A DNA stretch of 64,000 nucleotides from NCBI RefSeq assembly GCF_000004195.4, contig NC_030677.2, positions 199,298,743 to 199,362,742 on the forward strand. Reading direction: 5' to 3'. Positions 1-9,943 of this stretch are shown piece by piece; within the stretch, counting starts at the first letter, position 1, and each line of letters opens with the position of its first letter. Both the position numbers and the translations under genes were made by a program. The stretch comes from Xenopus tropicalis (taxonomy: Eukaryota; Chordata; Amphibia; Anura; Pipidae). Under the pieces are notes generated by a model. The model made no database searches and was not told the origin of the DNA. It worked only from the letters and a program-made list of their open reading frames with translations.

Positions 1-826
1 CTGAAAAGCAGCACTGGCCTTTGCCAGAAGAGCATTTTATTAAACAGAGTATTGCTCTCTGGTAACTGAAACACAGCATTCTTCTCCAGACAAACAAGTC
101 AAAACCAATCTGTACTAGTCAAGCCCTGAGAGAGAGAGAGGTTTATGAAACACAGAAAAGTGAAATCTGCAGCCTTGTTATAACCTAAACTCCTAAGCTT
201 GTGACCTTTCCGCCAGTCTCCAAACAAACAGTGCGATAAAAGGTTACGATATAGAACAATGTTTTTAAAGCAAACAGCAGGCATGGTGGTTATGAAATAA
301 CGTATGGCCAAAGTCTCAAAAAGTGACACCTCTGAAAACATCTTAGAAAGGAAAAGCAAACATGATAAGCTCCACCAGGCATGCTACCTCAGATATCTAT
401 TGCACTAAACTGTGGAATTTAATGTACAGATTTAACAAGCATGTCTAGCGCTAACTTAGACGTGTAATGGATTAATCCACAGCAAGGTCACTTGTGCCAT
501 ATAGATAATGTTACGGAATTTCTTGGCTTGTGGTCATGGCTTGACTTAACCATTAGTAAACTGTGTATGTACTTAGCACAACGTCCAAGAATATCAAAGC
601 TTTTAATTAGATTGTTCAGTATGATTTTGGTGTTAGATTTTAGTCAACTGAAATGACTATTTGTGCCATTGGCCCTGGTACAAGGCAATACTATCCCACC
701 CTGTCTGCCTGCTTATTCTTAGCTTTACTAATCTGTTAGTAGGGGCTGCTACTTTAGTAAGTATAAAACCTTTAGGACTAAAAAAGGTCAGCCACAGTCG
801 CGAACTGATACCATACAATTAAATTA
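1..826. other. Unassigned sequence, no gene seen
   Basis: This block is AT-rich with frequent stops in all frames. The longest frame, at 99-359 on the minus strand, has no recognisable domain. I see no repeat boundaries here, so it could be old intron or intergenic sequence. If the minus-strand first exon at 8.4 kb is real, this stretch would lie within its first intron or beyond. Confidence 0.4.
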
Positions 827-1598
827 CAGGTATGGGATCTGTTATCCAAAATGCCCGGGACCTGGGGTTTTCTGGATAAGGGATCTTTCTGTAATTTGGA
901 TCTCCATATATTAGTCTACTAAAAAATCATTTAATTATTAATTAAACCCAATAGGATTGTTTTGCTTCCAATAAGAATTAAATATAGTTAGTTGGGATCA
1001 AGTACAGGTACTGTTTTATTATTACAGAGAAAAGGGAATCATTTAACCATTAAATAAACCCAATAGGATTGTTCTGCCCCCAATAAGGGGTAATTATATC
1101 TTAGTTGGGATCAAGTACAGGTACTGTTTTATTATTACAGAGAAAAGGGAATCATTTAACCATTAAATAAACCCAATAGGGCTGTTCTGCCCCCAATAAG
1201 GGGTAATTATATCTTAGTTGGGATCAAGTACAGGTACTGTTTTATTATTACAGAGAAAAGGGAATCATTCAACCATTAAATAAACCCAATAGGGCTGTTC
1301 TGCCCCAATAAGGGGTAATTATATCTTAGTTGGGATCAAGTACAGGTACTGTTTATTATTACAGAGAAAAGGGAATCATTTAACCATGAAATAAACCCAA
1401 TAGGGCTGTTCTGCCCCCAATAAGGGGTAATTATATCTTAGTTGGGATCAAGTACAGGTACTGTTTAATTATTACAGAAAAAAGGAATAATTTTTTAAAT
1501 ATGAATTATTTGCTATAAATGTAGTCTGTGGGAGATGGCCTTTCTGTAATTCTGAGCTTTCTAGATAATGGGTTTCTGTATAGCAGATCCCATACCTG
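827..1598. mobile_element. TA-flanked non-autonomous DNA element with 113-bp internal repeats, copy 1
   Basis: The ends are inverted: CAGGTATGGGATC at the left and GATCCCATACCTG at the right. Both are flanked by TA, which fits a TA target duplication of the Tc1/mariner kind. Just inside each end is a second inverted block (TTATCCA, TCTGGATAA-like). The centre is a tandem array of about 113 bp. There is no coding frame. Four relatives lie at 30.4, 35.4, 52.2 and 63.3 kb. I recognise the type as a common Xenopus repeat but cannot name the family, and the superfamily rests only on the TA flank. Confidence 0.8.
992..1480. repeat. 113-bp tandem array inside the TA-flanked element
   Basis: The motif TTGGGATCAAGTACAGGTAC recurs at 992, 1105, 1218, 1330 and 1442, giving a period of 112-113 bp. 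Each unit also carries a run of ATTATTACAG and CCCAATAGGG. The first unit is more diverged than the later ones, which are nearly identical, so the array probably grew from its inner units. The unit contains TACAGGTA, which resembles the element's own terminus. Confidence 0.9.
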
Positions 1599-1886
1599 TA
1601 ATTGCATCTAAAGCCACTCCTTATTTCGGCAGGAGTAGAGGTGGCAATCCCAATCTGTAGGCAACCTGTAGGCAGGGTCGTGTTTTCCCTTCCACTCATT
1701 TTATGGGACAAAAAAAAACAAAGAAAGCAATACAAAAAAAACAAGAAACTAAGATTTTTCTTATTACCTGCACTACCGACAAACACCTAAGCCTTGGCCA
1801 CTGTCTGTATATATATATATATATATAACAACAAGAACAAACGGAGCACACCCTATTGAGATTCAAATGCCCAGGGTGCTAGCAAA
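1599..1886. other. Short unassigned stretch with (TA)n
   Basis: This holds A-rich sequence near 1710-1745 and a short TA run at about 1808-1827. Overlapping frames on both strands here (62 and 104 codons) have no recognisable domain and look like chance openings. Confidence 0.4.
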
Positions 1887-1892
1887 AAAAAT

Positions 1893-2122
1893 ATAAAGCA
1901 AGAGAATGAGCTGCACACACCAGGACACCAGGCAAAAATATAATAAGTTTATTTAAGAAAAGAGATCCAACGTTTTGAGCACTAACTGTGCTCTTCCTCA
2001 GGGAAAAAAACTGTTTTTTTTCCCTGAGGAAGAGCACAGTTAGTGCTCGAAACGTTGGATCTCTTTTCTTAAATAAACTTATTATATTTTTGCCAAGTCC
2101 TGGTGTGTGCAGCTCATTCTCT

Positions 2123-2130
<8 letters not shown>
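1893..2130. mobile_element. Foldback of Penelope-type terminal sequence
   Basis: This is a long inverted repeat. The left arm, about 1893-2003, is nearly the reverse complement of the right arm, about 2018-2130, around a short A/T-rich loop. Each arm holds a hammerhead-like core, then a T-rich stretch and AATAAA. Penelope-like retroelements are known to carry hammerhead ribozymes in their terminal repeats and often occur with inverted partial copies, which fits. No reverse transcriptase or GIY-YIG frame is present, so this is a non-coding remnant. A TA tract follows on the right. Confidence 0.65.
2018..2062 (+). ncRNA. Hammerhead ribozyme motif with intact core, Penelope type
   Basis: The core box CTGAGGA (2024-2030) fits the CUGANGA consensus. 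It is followed by a perfect 6-bp stem II, GAGCAC (2032-2037) with GTGCTC (2043-2048), closed by a 5-nt loop. The second box GAAA lies at 2049-2052. The next bases, CGTT, give the short self-complementary stem III known from Penelope-type hammerheads, with a predicted cut after the U at 2056. The mirror copy on the minus strand (about 1966-2004) has A in place of the G of GAAA, so it should be inactive. Activity of the plus copy is inference. Confidence 0.6.
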
Positions 2131-2170
<40 letters not shown>

Positions 2171-2190
2171 TGTATATATAAATATACATT
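2129..2190. repeat. (TA)n microsatellite
   Basis: An alternating TA tract of about 40 bp runs straight off the right arm of the foldback, followed by a shorter broken TA run. Similar tracts border other Penelope remnants in this window at 49.78, 53.10 and 53.26 kb. Confidence 0.95.
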
Positions 2191-2516
2191 GCTTTTCTTG
2201 ATAATATAATCAAAAAAACAAGAAACTGAGCGAATGATAGAACGATTTTGAAATACCAGTTCCTTATTTTAGTTAGAACTATGAAAGCCACAAAGTTATT
2301 ACAGAAGTTTCCAGGAAAATGTCTGATCCACAGGATGAATGGGCTCAGATTATGGCTAGTCAGGCGCATGACACACACTGCTATTCTCCAAAGCAGCCAA
2401 CCCGAGCAACTCCATATCTGTATTAGTCATTCCTAACATTATACCAAACACCCACAAATTGCCTTGACACCACTTACCTTCCTTCATATAAAAAAATCTC
2501 AAAAAACATTTTCCTA

Positions 2517-2672
2517 GTTCAACTTCTCCCATTCCCGGTTTCAAAGTGATGGATTCTGGGGCTTGACGTCCCTCTGCTTTTCATAGTGGGCGGTGCATAG
2601 ATTATCTGGAAAGCAAAAGGACTTCAAGTCCCAGAATCCATCATTTTGCAATGGAAGGGGGAGTTGAATGAC
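2517..2672. mobile_element. Small foldback MITE
   Basis: The left part starting GTTCAACTTCTCCCATTCC is inverted in the right part ending GGGGGAGTTGAATGA. An inner pair (GATGGATTCTGGG and CCCAGAATCCATC) is also inverted, with only about 25 bp between GCTTTTC and GAAAGC. A related half copy starts near 3422. No clear target duplication is visible, so the superfamily is open. Confidence 0.65.
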
Positions 2673-2900
2673 TCTGTGAGCCTAAGTGGGGTTGGAAAAT
2701 AGTTTTGAGTCAGTGGCAGACTATTATGGCTTTCTTTCAATCTAAAAAAATTGCACAGGTCTGTGTAAAAATATAATATATATTTATTTGTGGCAGTTCA
2801 GAAGGTTTAGGTACCCCTTACATAACCTCAACTGAATGAACTCATGTTAAAAAGGAGGGTATTTTTTCCTTTTATAGGGGTGCTGGTGACTGCTTCCTAA
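2673..2900. other. Unassigned spacer
   Basis: No repeat boundaries or coding frames are recognised between the foldback MITE and the next MITE pair. The block ends in CCTAA, which abuts the end of the neighbouring element. Confidence 0.4.
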
Positions 2901-3099
2901 GGGCGGAGACACACGGAGCTACTTAGTAGCAGCTACTTGTCACGGCTACTAAACCCCAGGAAATACACTGCAATAGACAATACTGAGAATTGCCTCTGCT
3001 AATACACACGTAGAGACAATTATCAGTAAATGATTAGAATTGTCTGTTTTAGTAGCCAAGCCAAGTAACTGCTACTATTAGCTCTGTGTGTCTTCACCC
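2901..3099. mobile_element. 199-bp MITE, Harbinger-like, copy 1
   Basis: The ends are inverted (GGGCGGAGACACACGGAGCT and AGCTCTGTGTGTCTTCACCC). The flanks are TAA on the left and TTA on the right, near the TWA target site of PIF/Harbinger elements. The same element, also 199 bp, sits at 5012-5210 with matching TTA flanks. Both share an interior with CTACTAAACCCCAG and GACAATACTGAGAATTGCC. No coding capacity. Confidence 0.75.
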
Positions 3100-3102
3100 T
3101 TA

Positions 3103-3395
3103 TGCTGGCCATACACGCACCGATACTATCGTACGAAACCTCGTTTCGTACGATATTCGGTGCGTGTATGGCATGTCGGCGAGTCGACCGATATCGCAGG
3201 AAGCTGCTGATATCGGACGACTCGCCGATCGGCCAGGTTAGAAAATTTTGATCGGGCGCCATAGAAGGCGCCTGACCAAAATCTGCCGTCAGGGCTGAAT
3301 CGGCAGAAGGAGGTAGAAATCCTATTGTTCCTACCTCCTTATCTGCTGTTTCAGCCCTGACGGTGTGTGGCGGATCGCCACGTGTATGGCCAGCT
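3103..3395. mobile_element. MITE with GCCATACACG ends, copy 1
   Basis: The ends are GCTGGCCATACACG and CGTGTATGGCCAGC. The interior has further hairpins, including CGTACGAAACCTCGTTTCGTACG near 3131-3152. It starts immediately after the TTA that closes the preceding MITE, so the two are back to back. Related copies lie at 35.05, 49.06 and 50.10 kb. The target duplication here is unclear (TTA or TTAT at the left, TTTA at the right). The 50.1 kb copy shows TTAA on both sides. Confidence 0.75.
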
Positions 3396-4717
3396 TTATA
3401 CTTACTAATCAAAGAAGAGGGAATTCAAGTTCCAGAAGTCATCACTTTGAAACCAGATAAGAGAAAAGGTTGAATGTCTCTGCCAGCATATAGGGGAATA
3501 AGGCAAATAAAAAAACCAACAACACTACTGTATTGCTTTATGGCAAGATTCCAGATATACACTCTTGGGCAAGATTTTTGGTGACCCCCACTTGCCCAAC
3601 AACACACCTCAAGCCTGCACAGTAGTTACCCCCAATCATGCCCACTTACTCCACAACCACATTCCCTTAGTGTACTTGATTTCAGTATTAATGCAGTAGA
3701 GACTCATGGAGGATCAGGGTCATTTAGTCTTTATCTAACGTCCTATATTTGTTGCAGCAGAGAAAGGATCTCTGGCCCAAGCACAACAAACAAGCCACTA
3801 AACTTTTAAAATACACAAATACATGACATTTAGTGAGGTAGGAAATAACAGGTTGAAATATCTCTGCAGGAAAGTCACCCAGGCTGTCACCAAGCATTGG
3901 GCCAGACCTAAGCTCCAACAGCAGCTGCCATACCAAGTGGGAGATGCTGCGCTGTATTTCCCTGAGTCAGTGACAGTGTGAATGGAAAGAAGCCCGGCCT
4001 TGCTGAGTCAGTCCAGTGACTTCACCGCACTGACACTCCTTCTATTGTAGGCTATGTAGTGACATTAGGTTTAAAAATAACTGATTCCCATCATGTACAA
4101 CCTTCCTGCCTGTTCCTTATACATTTATGTTTTTAGATATTTATATTCAGGATTAGTCCAGAGATCAGACCCACCTTTTGTAATCCAGCAATTGATTGGG
4201 CTCTTCTAAGTTCCCAACAAATGTATGGTTATAAGGGTCACCCTACTATCTAACATAATTTGCCTTCAGACTGGAACCACCTTTTTTCCCCCAATTAAAT
4301 AAATAGCTAATGCTCATGAAAGCCCTTATTGTGACGTTACACAGAGCAGAAATGGCTGACAGGACCTGGATCTTTTTGCGTTATTACAGGGTTGTGACCT
4401 CTTCTGCCAGATGTCAAAGGTTACCAACAATAGGGGCCTTCACAAAGCAGGTGCAGTTTTACTCTGGAGTAGTAACCCTTGGAAACAAATTTAACCACTG
4501 GTCAACCACAGTACTAAAGGTCCATCTTTGCAAATTCTCCATTGGTTCCCACCATGGAGTAGAATCTGCCCCCACACAGTCAGGCTTGTAATATATTTAT
4601 ATTTCCCCTCAGGCCGAGTCGACAGCTTATCTGCCTGCATTTGGGTCTCCATTAACTGCTGGAAAATATGAACACTAGGGGGAGCTGTGTTATTGACATC
4701 GATGATGCCCTACTCCT
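3396..4717. other. Unassigned sequence
   Basis: Apart from a partial relative of the 2.5 kb foldback at about 3422-3475, I see no repeat structure and no credible coding exon. Frames at 3724-3936 (minus) and 4310-4591 (plus) have no recognisable domain. A CTCF-like match (ACACTAGGGGGAGCTG) lies at 4672-4687. Confidence 0.4.
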
Positions 4718-4720
4718 TTA

Positions 4721-5008
4721 GGGCAGTGGCAGACGCGGATATTAGTCGCCCTGTGACAAATGTTCGTTGTCACGGGTGACTAATCTCCCCGCAATGCTAT
4801 ACCACTGGGATGGCATACACATCACTACAATTTGCCGAAGTTGCCCAAAGTTTCCTCTCAAGGCAACTTCCGGAAATCGTAGCGACAGGTATGCCATCCC
4901 ACTGGCGATTTTCATTCTTGCCAGTGGGATGGCATTGCGGGGAGATTAGTCGCCCGCGGCAATGAAGATTTGTCGTGGGGTGACTAATCTCCCTGTCTGT
5001 CACCTTCC
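4721..5008. mobile_element. Harbinger-like palindromic MITE (GATTAGTCGCCC family)
   Basis: The element is a long imperfect palindrome with repeated ATTAGTCGCCC / GGGCGACTAAT blocks and an inner inverted pair around GGGATGGCAT and ATGCCATCCC. It is flanked by TTA at 4718-4720 and 5009-5011, as expected for a TWA-targeting Harbinger MITE. Relatives lie at 22.5 and 24.56 kb. Frames through it on both strands are palindrome artefacts. Confidence 0.8.
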
Positions 5009-5011
5009 TTA

Positions 5012-5210
5012 GGGTGAAGACACACAGAGCTACTAGTAGCTGCTACTTTTTAACAGCTACTAAACCCCAGAAAATACCCTGCCATAGACAATACTGAGAA
5101 TTGCCTCTGCTAAAATACACATAGAGACAGTTATCAGTAAGAATTAAACATTGTCTATTTTAGTAGCCATGTTAAGTAGCTGCTACTAGTAGCTCTGTGT
5201 GTCTTCACCC
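5012..5210. mobile_element. 199-bp MITE, Harbinger-like, copy 2
   Basis: The ends are GGGTGAAGACACACAGAGCT and AGCTCTGTGTGTCTTCACCC, flanked by TTA at 5009-5011 and 5211-5213. The left TTA is shared with the MITE immediately upstream, so one element inserted at the very edge of the other. Length and interior match the copy at 2901-3099. Confidence 0.85.
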
Positions 5211-5435
5211 TTAGGGGGTCTGTTGTGTCCTCTCTGTTTGAAAATGAAAACTGAACATAAATCGTGCATGTCTAATTAGCAGTTAATTTATATGCATGCT
5301 TCAGACTGTGCTGGTCTCTAAGATGCCATGCAGAAAACATCTAAATGATCTTATCCTCATTTAAAAAAAGTGATGTGTATGTGCCGCCACCTGGTTTGCA
5401 GACTTTCCCTATTTGTTGATCGTTGCCTTTAAAGT
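5211..5435. other. Unassigned spacer with a CTCF-like site
   Basis: The only notable motif is a CTCF-like match on the minus strand near 5383-5399 (read AACCAGGTGGCGGCAC). No coding or repeat boundaries were seen. Confidence 0.35.
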
Positions 5436-5439
5436 AGAA

Positions 5440-5566
5440 ATCTATCTATCTATTTATCATCTATCTATCTATCATCTATCTTTATCTATCTATCTATCTA
5501 TCATCTATCTATCTATCTATCTATCTGTCTATCTATCTATCTATCTATCATCTATCTTTATCTATC

Positions 5567-5598
<32 letters not shown>

Positions 5599-5816
5599 GT
5601 CTGTCTGTCTGTCTATCTATCTGTCTATCTAATCTATCTGTCTATCTATCTTTATCTATCATCTATCTTTATCTATCTATCTATCTATCATCTATCTATC
5701 TATCTATCTATCTATCATCTATCTTTATCTATCTGTCTATCTATCTTTCTATCTATCTATCTATCTATCTTTCTATCTATCTTTCTTTATCTATATAATC
5801 TGCCTATCTATCTTTG
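5440..5816. repeat. (TATC)n microsatellite, about 375 bp
   Basis: This is a tetranucleotide TATC tract with interspersed TCATC, TTTATC and TGTC variants, the last forming a short (TGTC)n block near 5597-5616. The interruptions recur in blocks such as CATCTATCTTTATC, which suggests internal duplication as well as slippage. The 143-codon frame of I, Y, L and S here is a repeat artefact. Confidence 0.97.
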
Positions 5817-5829
5817 GGGCGGCTACTTC

Positions 5830-7170
5830 ACATTTTCTAAATAAGCAGCAAGGCAAATGGTGTCGTTAGCATGTAATCCAGTTAGGTGATTCACATCCTG
5901 TGCTTTGGATATCTGCTTTCCAGATTACCTACTGTTAACCCCTGGAATGCCATTCTTCTTGCCACTCTTTACCTTGCAAAATCTGAGCAAGCCATTAGGG
6001 CGGCGGCAGCCCACAAGTTATGGTCGCGGTATCACTCCAAATGCATATTAAACACCCATGCTGAGCGGCTAAGTAGAAGTTTTTAAATGCGTGTTACGTG
6101 GCTGCACAGAAACTGTTGCAGTCTGCAACAAGTTTGACCACCTTTAGGCCTTTATCACATGTGCCAGCTTACAAGCAAGGAACAGATGCCAAGGGCAAGT
6201 GAGCAAATGTGTCCCCCTGAGATATACCCCCAGTTCTACATGCCCAGATGGGGTCAGGCATTTTTTGACCGAAATATCTGGCTTTCAATGCCCATATGGC
6301 ACAATACCCATTGTTGGTTTATGGCACTCACTGCACTCACTGTGCCACAGTCTGGAGTCATGTAGACAGGGCATTCCTAGTCATTTTGGTATAGGCTGCA
6401 AAACCTAATGCCAGGTTTGCTATTATTATAACATTACCCATTTGGACTGCTCTCTGGTTGCTAAGTTAACTGACCCTAGCAACAGACCATTTATCAGTCG
6501 GAACAAACAACGGATATGATATGATAAATGAATGAACAGATTCCATGTTGCACTGCACTCTGGGGAGAGGCTAATTAGAAAGGCAAATCTTTCAAACCCC
6601 ACAGAAAAAGGCCAAATGACTTCCATATGCGACACACAAAAAAGTTAATTATATGTTAAAATACGGGAATGAACCGCCTGTCATCAAATAAGTCACATTT
6701 AACCCTAAATTATCCTTTTCTTTCTATTCACCCCCCCAGTACCTGGGTTTGTTTGGTTGCTGTGCAGTGAGACGAGACAGCTGCAGGGTTCAGTCACTGA
6801 CTCAGGGGTTACGTTGCTACAGGAGTGTGAGCATTCAGACTGTTACGCACAGATTGCGCAAGTACTAATGTCACTGTTACCTTAGGGCCACCTGCAACCA
6901 CAACTTAAACTCCTTCACACCAATAATGTCCTGGGTTTTTAGGGGAGTAATACACCTCCTATAAATATTAGCATTTAAAGATGCTCGCAGGGGAGGGAAG
7001 GGGGTCCCTAGATGGTGCTCAAAACAGTAAATAATAGTAACTGAGCACCCTATAAATAAAGTAGCATAAATATAGCTGTACTGCATTAATATAGTAAAAT
7101 GGGCAAAACGCGTTGGGATATTATGGGTGATGTAAAACTATATTTAGGCTACTTTGGAGTGTCCTGTTAC
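5830..7170. other. Unassigned sequence
   Basis: No repeats with clear ends and no credible exon were recognised. Short frames at 5886-6086, 6159-6408 and 6426-6635 lack any domain. At about 7095-7115 there is GGCAAAACGCGTTGGGA, which resembles the GAAACG side of a Penelope hammerhead but lacks the matching CTGANGA box, so I do not call it. Confidence 0.35.
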
Positions 7171-7176
7171 TATAAT

Positions 7177-7355
7177 TATCCTTGCAGATTGTAAGCTCTT
7201 TTGGGCAGGGCTCTCTTCACCTCTTGTATCGGTTATTGATTGCTTTATATGTTACTCTGTATGTCCAATGTATGAAACCCACTTATTGTACAGCGCTGCG
7301 GAAAATGTTGGCGCTTTATAAATAAATGTTAATAATAATAATAATAATAATTAGG
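7177..7355 (+). mobile_element. Retroposon 3' tail (L2/CR1-like) with (TAA)n end
   Basis: The segment runs from AGATTGTAAGCTCTTTTGGG through ACAGCGCTGCGG and TTGGCGCTTTATAAATAAA to an (AAT)n tail at about 7328-7350. This is a widespread vertebrate retroposon tail that I associate with L2/CR1-type LINEs. It is cut off at the 5' side, as usual for LINE copies. Related tails lie at 16.2, 28.2 (reversed), 43.3 and 43.8 (reversed) kb. Confidence 0.7.
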
Positions 7356-8380
7356 CACTTTCATTGCCCCATAGGGCGATTATAGGTGTGCTACTCCCAG
7401 CTATTAATGTCATAGGTCGGTTTAAATCGCGTGCCTTCCAATGACATACAGTTCCTGGATACAGAGATCGGATGAATACACAGTTATGCACGCAATTTAC
7501 AGGTTGGGTTGGCCACCATTTGTGTAGCCTATGGCCCCTGCATGTTATTAGATAGCATACAGTGCTGATTACAGATAAAATAACAGAAGACATTAGGGCC
7601 TAAACTCCAACTCCCAACACACCAAGCTGACTGCAGGATTCTGGGAGTTGTAGAACACTTGTTGCAGCGACTCAGGCTTACAAAGTTAAAAAGCACCAAG
7701 CAATTACATTCCAGTGGCATTGTGGCCAAGTCTGGTAGCTAGCCAAGTCTTTCAGCCGCACACTAACTTGATGGAGAGGGCTTGTAACCCCCTCCCTTTG
7801 GCTAGTGAAGTGTGAATAATCTGGGGATAACACGGGCAGATGCCAGAGTAGCCACAGTAGAGAGCTGCTGCTGAATCTCTTACCTAGTTTGCCCCCCCCC
7901 CCAGATGTGCAGACACAACTGGATGACACCCGTGATGCCCCTTGATGGAAGTGTGTCAGCCTGAGCTGCTATGGAATGATCAGTGACAAGCATAGAGTAG
8001 CAAATAATCAGCCTTGCACCTTGTCTCTCTGCCCAGGTGTGACTGCTGCTGCTGCTGCTGAACTCTTGGGTGGCAAAACCCGCGCCCCATAAGAAGGGCA
8101 GCCAAGAGTTTCTGCAGCAGCTGATAGTATTATAGCTCAAACCTATTTCCATACCTACAGGTGAAAAGTGCTGCCCCCTGGTTCTTAACTCACAATCTGG
8201 CCATGTCTAGCCAAATGGCTAGTGCAATCCCAGCCTGGCTAGCTTCCCCCTCATTCTTGCATTGTCCTCCTCCCACAATGGGATAAGCCTGGGATCCCCC
8301 CAAAGTAACACCCCCCCTGCAGCCCTGGCACACACAATGCCCCTATTCATCCCTCCCCATTCACTTGCACAGAATGCCCA
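7356..8380. other. Unassigned sequence next to the first-exon candidate
   Basis: This would be the start of the first intron if the minus-strand exon at 8.4 kb is real. It holds a short C run (7890-7902), a CTG/CAG triplet run (about 8041-8061) and a strong CTCF-like match on the minus strand at 8167-8186 (read ACCAGGGGGCAGCAC). No coding exon with good splice sites stands out. Confidence 0.35.
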
Positions 8381-8388
8381 GCTCTCAC

Positions 8389-8630
8389 CTCATGCAGGCT
8401 GGCAGCTCCCTCTCTCTCCCAGTTGCCCCGCAGGCAGTTAGCTGCTAATGCCCCTGAAGGGCAGCGCTACAAGCTGGTAGTGCCCCCGATCCCTGGGGCA
8501 TGGCACAGGCGGGCAGGCTGCCACTGTAGGGAGAGAAGTGTCGCCTGGGATTCTCCTTCGCAGCCCCGAACTATCCTGCACGCCGGCTGCCTTGGCTCCC
8601 ACTAACTGCCGGCTTCTCTCCCTCCTTCAC
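8389..8630 (-). other. Candidate non-coding first exon (5' UTR) of an unidentified host gene
   Basis: Read on the minus strand, this GC- and CpG-rich segment ends in CATGAG|GTGAGAGC, a good splice donor with the exon's last base at 8389. A TATA-like ATAAAAAGTC lies at 8653-8660, which would put the start near 8625-8635; that start is an estimate. An ATG sits 5 nt before the donor, so the main frame may begin there (ATG AG, continuing in the next exon). A short upstream frame of 18 codons lies at 8445-8501. The next exon is not found in the window. The gene is not identified. A CpG-rich enhancer or an unspliced transcript are alternatives. Confidence 0.5.
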
Positions 8631-8652
8631 TCTCCGGCTTCTGATCTTTGGA

Positions 8653-8830
8653 CTTTTTATTCTCTTTTGTTCCAGCCAGTTTGAGCCAAGAGGGTGAGGC
8701 TCATCAGCGCCACCTACCGGCGCGAAAGTGCGGGTCCCCGTAACTGTACAATAGCAGCGCCGCGCCACTGTCACAGTATGGGTGGGGCCACATTCCCAGG
8801 GGCGGGGCCACAGGCACGGAATCACTGCTG
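8653..8830 (-). promoter_or_regulatory. GC-rich promoter region for the minus-strand first exon
   Basis: On the minus strand, two GC boxes (GGCCCCGCCCC and GGCCCCACCC, about 8778-8813) lie 120-180 bp upstream of the proposed start. A CTCF-like site (GGTAGGTGGCGCTGA) at 8703-8720 and the TATA-like ATAAAAAG at 8653-8660 follow. CpG is frequent here and scarce in most of the window. This is typical of a vertebrate CpG-island promoter, but the direction rests mainly on the splice donor. Confidence 0.5.
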
Positions 8831-9943
8831 TTAAATCATTAGCCTCCTACCGACCGACTAATGGCCGGGGAGAAACCTACTGCCGGGAGGGGAGAATAGG
8901 ATGATAATGCGCCCTATGTTCCATTAGGGTTATCCTTATAGAACCTCCACTGTGTGGGGAAGAATGTGCATTGGTACTGAGGCTTCTTACAACTGGGCAA
9001 TAAGTGCCTGAATGCATGGGGGCTGCTGGGAGTTGTAGTTTAACGGGGAGGTTACAAAATAGCTTGAAATATTGTATAAATTAGTAAAATAAAGAATAGC
9101 TTGCTTAAAGTTTATTTTATGTTGACATGCATTATTCTGCCCCAAGTACCGGTTTTCTTTGCATATTTGTATATTCTGATATATGTATGAAAGCTGCCAT
9201 ACTGTTCCCTTAGTGTCTGTTCAATGAAACATTAGCCACAAAGTGCAGTGCTGTAATCCCAATGTGGCGGCCATAGACACCGCCAAGGAATCTAATGTGA
9301 CTTGGAGGCATGAGTAGGGGGAGCAGTGCAGTTTGATCGTATGTGCTGGGTTTTTATGTTCTTTAATTAAAAAACTTTACAAGAAAAGATTAACATAACT
9401 CAGACCAACATGCTGGCCAATAATTTCAATTTACAACCAAAATTACCCCCCCCCCCCCCAGTCCACTGGCCAACTGTCCCGATGAAAACTTGACAATTGG
9501 ACAAAAGCAGTCTCAGTCCTAGGAAGAGTCTGTGCCTTTGCCATGGATTTCCGTAAGGGGACGATGGAAAATCAGAACAATTTACCTCCGTAGGAATTTG
9601 TTGCTTCCGGTGGTCTGAAGGAGCAAAATCCAAAATAGTGGTATGTGTTGGAGAGGAGGGTAAAGCAGGGGGATTTGCAATGGTGTTGGGGAGCTCCGTT
9701 GCTTGGGTAGAGGGCCCTGGAGTTGGCAGCTCTAGTGAGCCCCGGACACCCCAGTCCCGACACTGCTCAATGCTCTGGGGCATAGCTGTACTCTGCAGCC
9801 AGCACCATATTAAAAGTACTGTACTTCATTCCTGCCATAAGCAAGCATTAAGCCCCAACAAATTTGTGGCCCACTAATCACATTATTTCATCTTGGGGCC
9901 CTCTCTGCTACAGGGCCCCTAACTGCAGTATCCCCTGTACCCA
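8831..9943. other. Unassigned sequence
   Basis: CpG-rich at the left edge, then ordinary AT-rich sequence. It contains a C run at about 9447-9459. Frames near 9400-9877 on both strands overlap one another and have no recognised domain. Confidence 0.35.

Noticed and set aside
5413..5844. 143-codon frame of I, Y, L, S
   Set aside because: Translation of a (TATC)n microsatellite.
7095..7115. Possible hammerhead second box (GGCAAAACGCGTTGG)
   Set aside because: The first core box and stem II are not found upstream, so the match is too short.
8423..8605. 60-codon plus-strand frame in the CpG-rich region
   Set aside because: GC-rich sequence opens frames by chance, and the splice donor and promoter elements are on the minus strand.
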